Assembly: GCA_027729865.1 (NCBI GenBank)
Contig: JAQCBM010000149.1
Coordinates: 1 to 5,348 of the forward strand
DNA: 5,348 bases
Direction: 5' to 3'
Source of the DNA: Actinomycetota bacterium
GTDB taxonomy: Bacteria; Actinomycetota; Actinomycetes; S36-B12
A program made the translations under genes and the position numbers. This document shows positions 4,395-5,348 of the stretch, piece after piece; position 1 is the first letter of the stretch; each line of letters begins with the position of its first letter. Under the pieces are notes generated by a model. The model saw only the letters and a program-made list of their open reading frames with translations, had not been told where the DNA came from and ran no database searches.

Positions 4395-5194
4395 TTTGGC
4401 ACTCGCGGGAATGCCACTTCGCATGTCGCGAGCGATTTGAACTCAGAAATTGCAAGTTCATCTGATAACGCCGATGTGTATCGACTTGCCATTGCAGGTG
4501 ACGTCCAGCCTGCGGCAGATTGGACCGACGCCTGGCTAACGCCGTGTCGAAGGGCGTGAACAGCCCACCCACGTCGCCACGCGTGCGGGGACGGAGCGTC
4601 TAAGCGCTGCATCAGAAGTCGGATCCCGTGCCGAGTGATGCCGATCAGTTCGCGGCCCGATTCCTGGTGCCGTCGGATCAGTCGACAGGCCTGATCCGAC
4701 AGGGGAGCAAGACGCGGCTTCCCAGACTTCGACGTGCGCACGACCACGAATCTGTCGGTGAGATTGATGTCGTCGCGTGTAAGGCGCTCCAGTTCCGATG
4801 CTCGCAGTCCTGTACTCCACAACAGCTCAACGATCAGTGTGTCTCTGAGGCTCGTACAGCGGCCTCTGACGGCCCTGTAGACGTCTTCTGTGACCGTCGG
4901 CTGAGGTGTCGGATGTGTCGCTGCGAGGGGAACCTTCGGCCACCATGACCAGTCAGGTCCGTCGTTGGATTCGCCCCACTTTCCGAACGCTCGGACAGCG
5001 CGAGCGCGAGCGCGAGCTGTCTCCGCAGATGGCGAGTCCGCAAGCCACACTTTCACTGTCGCAAGCGTGACGTCCCCGCCCGTGTGAGCGTCCAGTTGTT
5101 CGAGGTAGCGGCGGTAGTAGCGGCCTGTCGAGACCGCTCGACGGGCAAGCGCCCAGTCGGCCTGAAACTCATCCAGATAGTCGTGAAAATCCAT
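4391..5194 (-). CDS. Tyrosine recombinase / phage-type integrase, 267 aa
   Basis: This is a site-specific DNA recombinase of the lambda-Int/Xer family. Residues 1-85 are a SAM-like core-binding domain, and 98-255 are the catalytic domain. The active-site residues are R131 (TGLRASEL), K156 (TSKSGKPR), H204 and R207 (HAWR), W230 (AGW, a common replacement for His) and nucleophile Y239 (SRYTSA), so it looks active. At 267 residues it is short, with no N-terminal arm-binding domain, closer to Xer-like or small integrases than to lambda Int. The start at 5194 is chosen over the ATG at 5233 because AGGAG lies five bases before it (5204-5200). The last codons overlap the kinase start by four bases, so the two are translationally coupled. 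A divergent tRNA gene starts 84 bp upstream, which fits an element linked to a tRNA, although the tRNA faces away. Confidence 0.92.
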   Translation of the reverse strand: MDFHDYLDEFQADWALARRAVSTGRYYRRYLEQLDAHTGGDVTLATVKVWLADSPSAETARARARAVRAFGKWGESNDGPDWSWWPKVPLAATHPTPQPTVTEDVYRAVRGRCTSLRDTLIVELLWSTGLRASELERLTRDDINLTDRFVVVRTSKSGKPRLAPLSDQACRLIRRHQESGRELIGITRHGIRLLMQRLDAPSPHAWRRGWAVHALRHGVSQASVQSAAGWTSPAMASRYTSALSDELAISEFKSLATCEVAFPRVPK

Positions 5195-5278
5195 GGTGTC
5201 TCCTGATGTCGGAGAGGCCAGGGAATGAGTCAAAATCCGCGCGCGACGCGTGGTCGCCCGCGAAAGCCTGCCGTCGTA
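5195..5278. other. Divergent intergenic space between recombinase and tRNA
   Basis: These 84 bp must hold the recombinase promoter, unless it lies inside the tRNA gene. They contain a small inverted repeat, GCGAC-GCGTG-GTCGC (5243-5257), in a CG-rich stretch. TTGACT on the minus strand (5233-5228) resembles a -35, but the matching -10 position (GACATC, 5210-5205) is poor and lies against the ribosome binding site. No clear promoter can be called. Confidence 0.3.
5200..5204 (-). promoter_or_regulatory. Ribosome binding site of the recombinase
   Basis: AGGAG on the minus strand, five bases before ATG at 5194-5192. It decides the start in favour of MDFHDYLDEF over the upstream ATG. It is the only clear Shine-Dalgarno in the three-gene operon. 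Confidence 0.75.
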
Positions 5279-5348
5279 ACGCGCATAGCTCAGTTGGCTA
5301 GAGCGCTTCCCTTACAAGGAAGATGTCGGCGGTTCGAGTCCGTCTGCG
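5279..5348 (+). tRNA. tRNA-Val (anticodon TAC), 3' end cut by the window
   Basis: The cloverleaf is clear. The acceptor 5' arm is ACGCGCA (5279-5285), then T8-A9, D stem GCTC/GAGC, anticodon stem CTTCC/GGAAG with loop CTTACAA (anticodon TAC, reads GUA), variable loop ATGTC, T arm GGCGG-TTCGAGT-CCGTC with one G-U pair, and TGCG as the first four bases of the 3' acceptor strand, matching the 5' arm. The last three acceptor bases, the discriminator and any CCA lie beyond the window. It diverges from the recombinase gene. Confidence 0.95.

Noticed and set aside
5205..5233. TTGACT-N17-GACATC as recombinase promoter
   Set aside because: The -10 matches poorly and lies directly against the ribosome binding site, leaving no room for a leader carrying it.

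Overview
The window looks like accessory DNA from an actinobacterium, or from a mobile element or phage living in one. This is inferred from the moderately high G+C, a PknB-style membrane Ser/Thr kinase with a very threonine-rich extracellular linker, an FHA-anchored HtrA-like protease, and a tyrosine recombinase next to a tRNA gene. The Thr-rich linker and the matrixin-like ectodomain remind me of Acidimicrobiia (Ilumatobacter-like), but I cannot verify the taxon.

Layout from left to right. (1) Positions 1-617 hold two minus-strand genes: the first 21 codons of an unrecognised gene running off the window (1-65), and a small lysine-rich protein of unknown function (165-617). A 10-bp perfect hairpin lies between them. 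(2) Positions about 618-1547 contain no convincing protein gene. Most of this stretch (about 640-1440) is packed with stem-loops: I count about 18, several with 10-12 bp perfect or near-perfect stems, including two near-identical hairpin repeats. The best explanation is a large structured non-coding RNA, more likely from the plus strand. Its size, density of structure and phage/integrase/tRNA setting recall the giant phage-associated RNAs GOLLD and ROOL, but I cannot assign it to either. (3) Positions 1548-5194 form a compact minus-strand operon. Its gene order is tyrosine recombinase, then a transmembrane Ser/Thr kinase whose ectodomain is a degenerate matrixin metalloprotease, then an FHA-TM-trypsin-like protease. 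The recombinase stop and kinase start overlap as ATGA. The kinase stop and the protease start are in the same frame, nine bases apart. A plausible terminator follows at about 1494-1523. (4) A tRNA-Val (anticodon TAC) on the plus strand starts at 5279 and is cut by the window end.

How the parts may work together (inference). The kinase ectodomain looks like a dead zinc protease used as an outside sensor. Its cytoplasmic kinase domain carries the two PknB-type activation-loop threonines. The next gene supplies a phospho-Thr-binding FHA domain on the inside and an apparently active serine protease on the outside. Together they look like a two-protein transmembrane kinase/protease signalling module, carried behind a recombinase. 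A role in defence, stress or mobile-element control is possible, but nothing in the sequence proves it.
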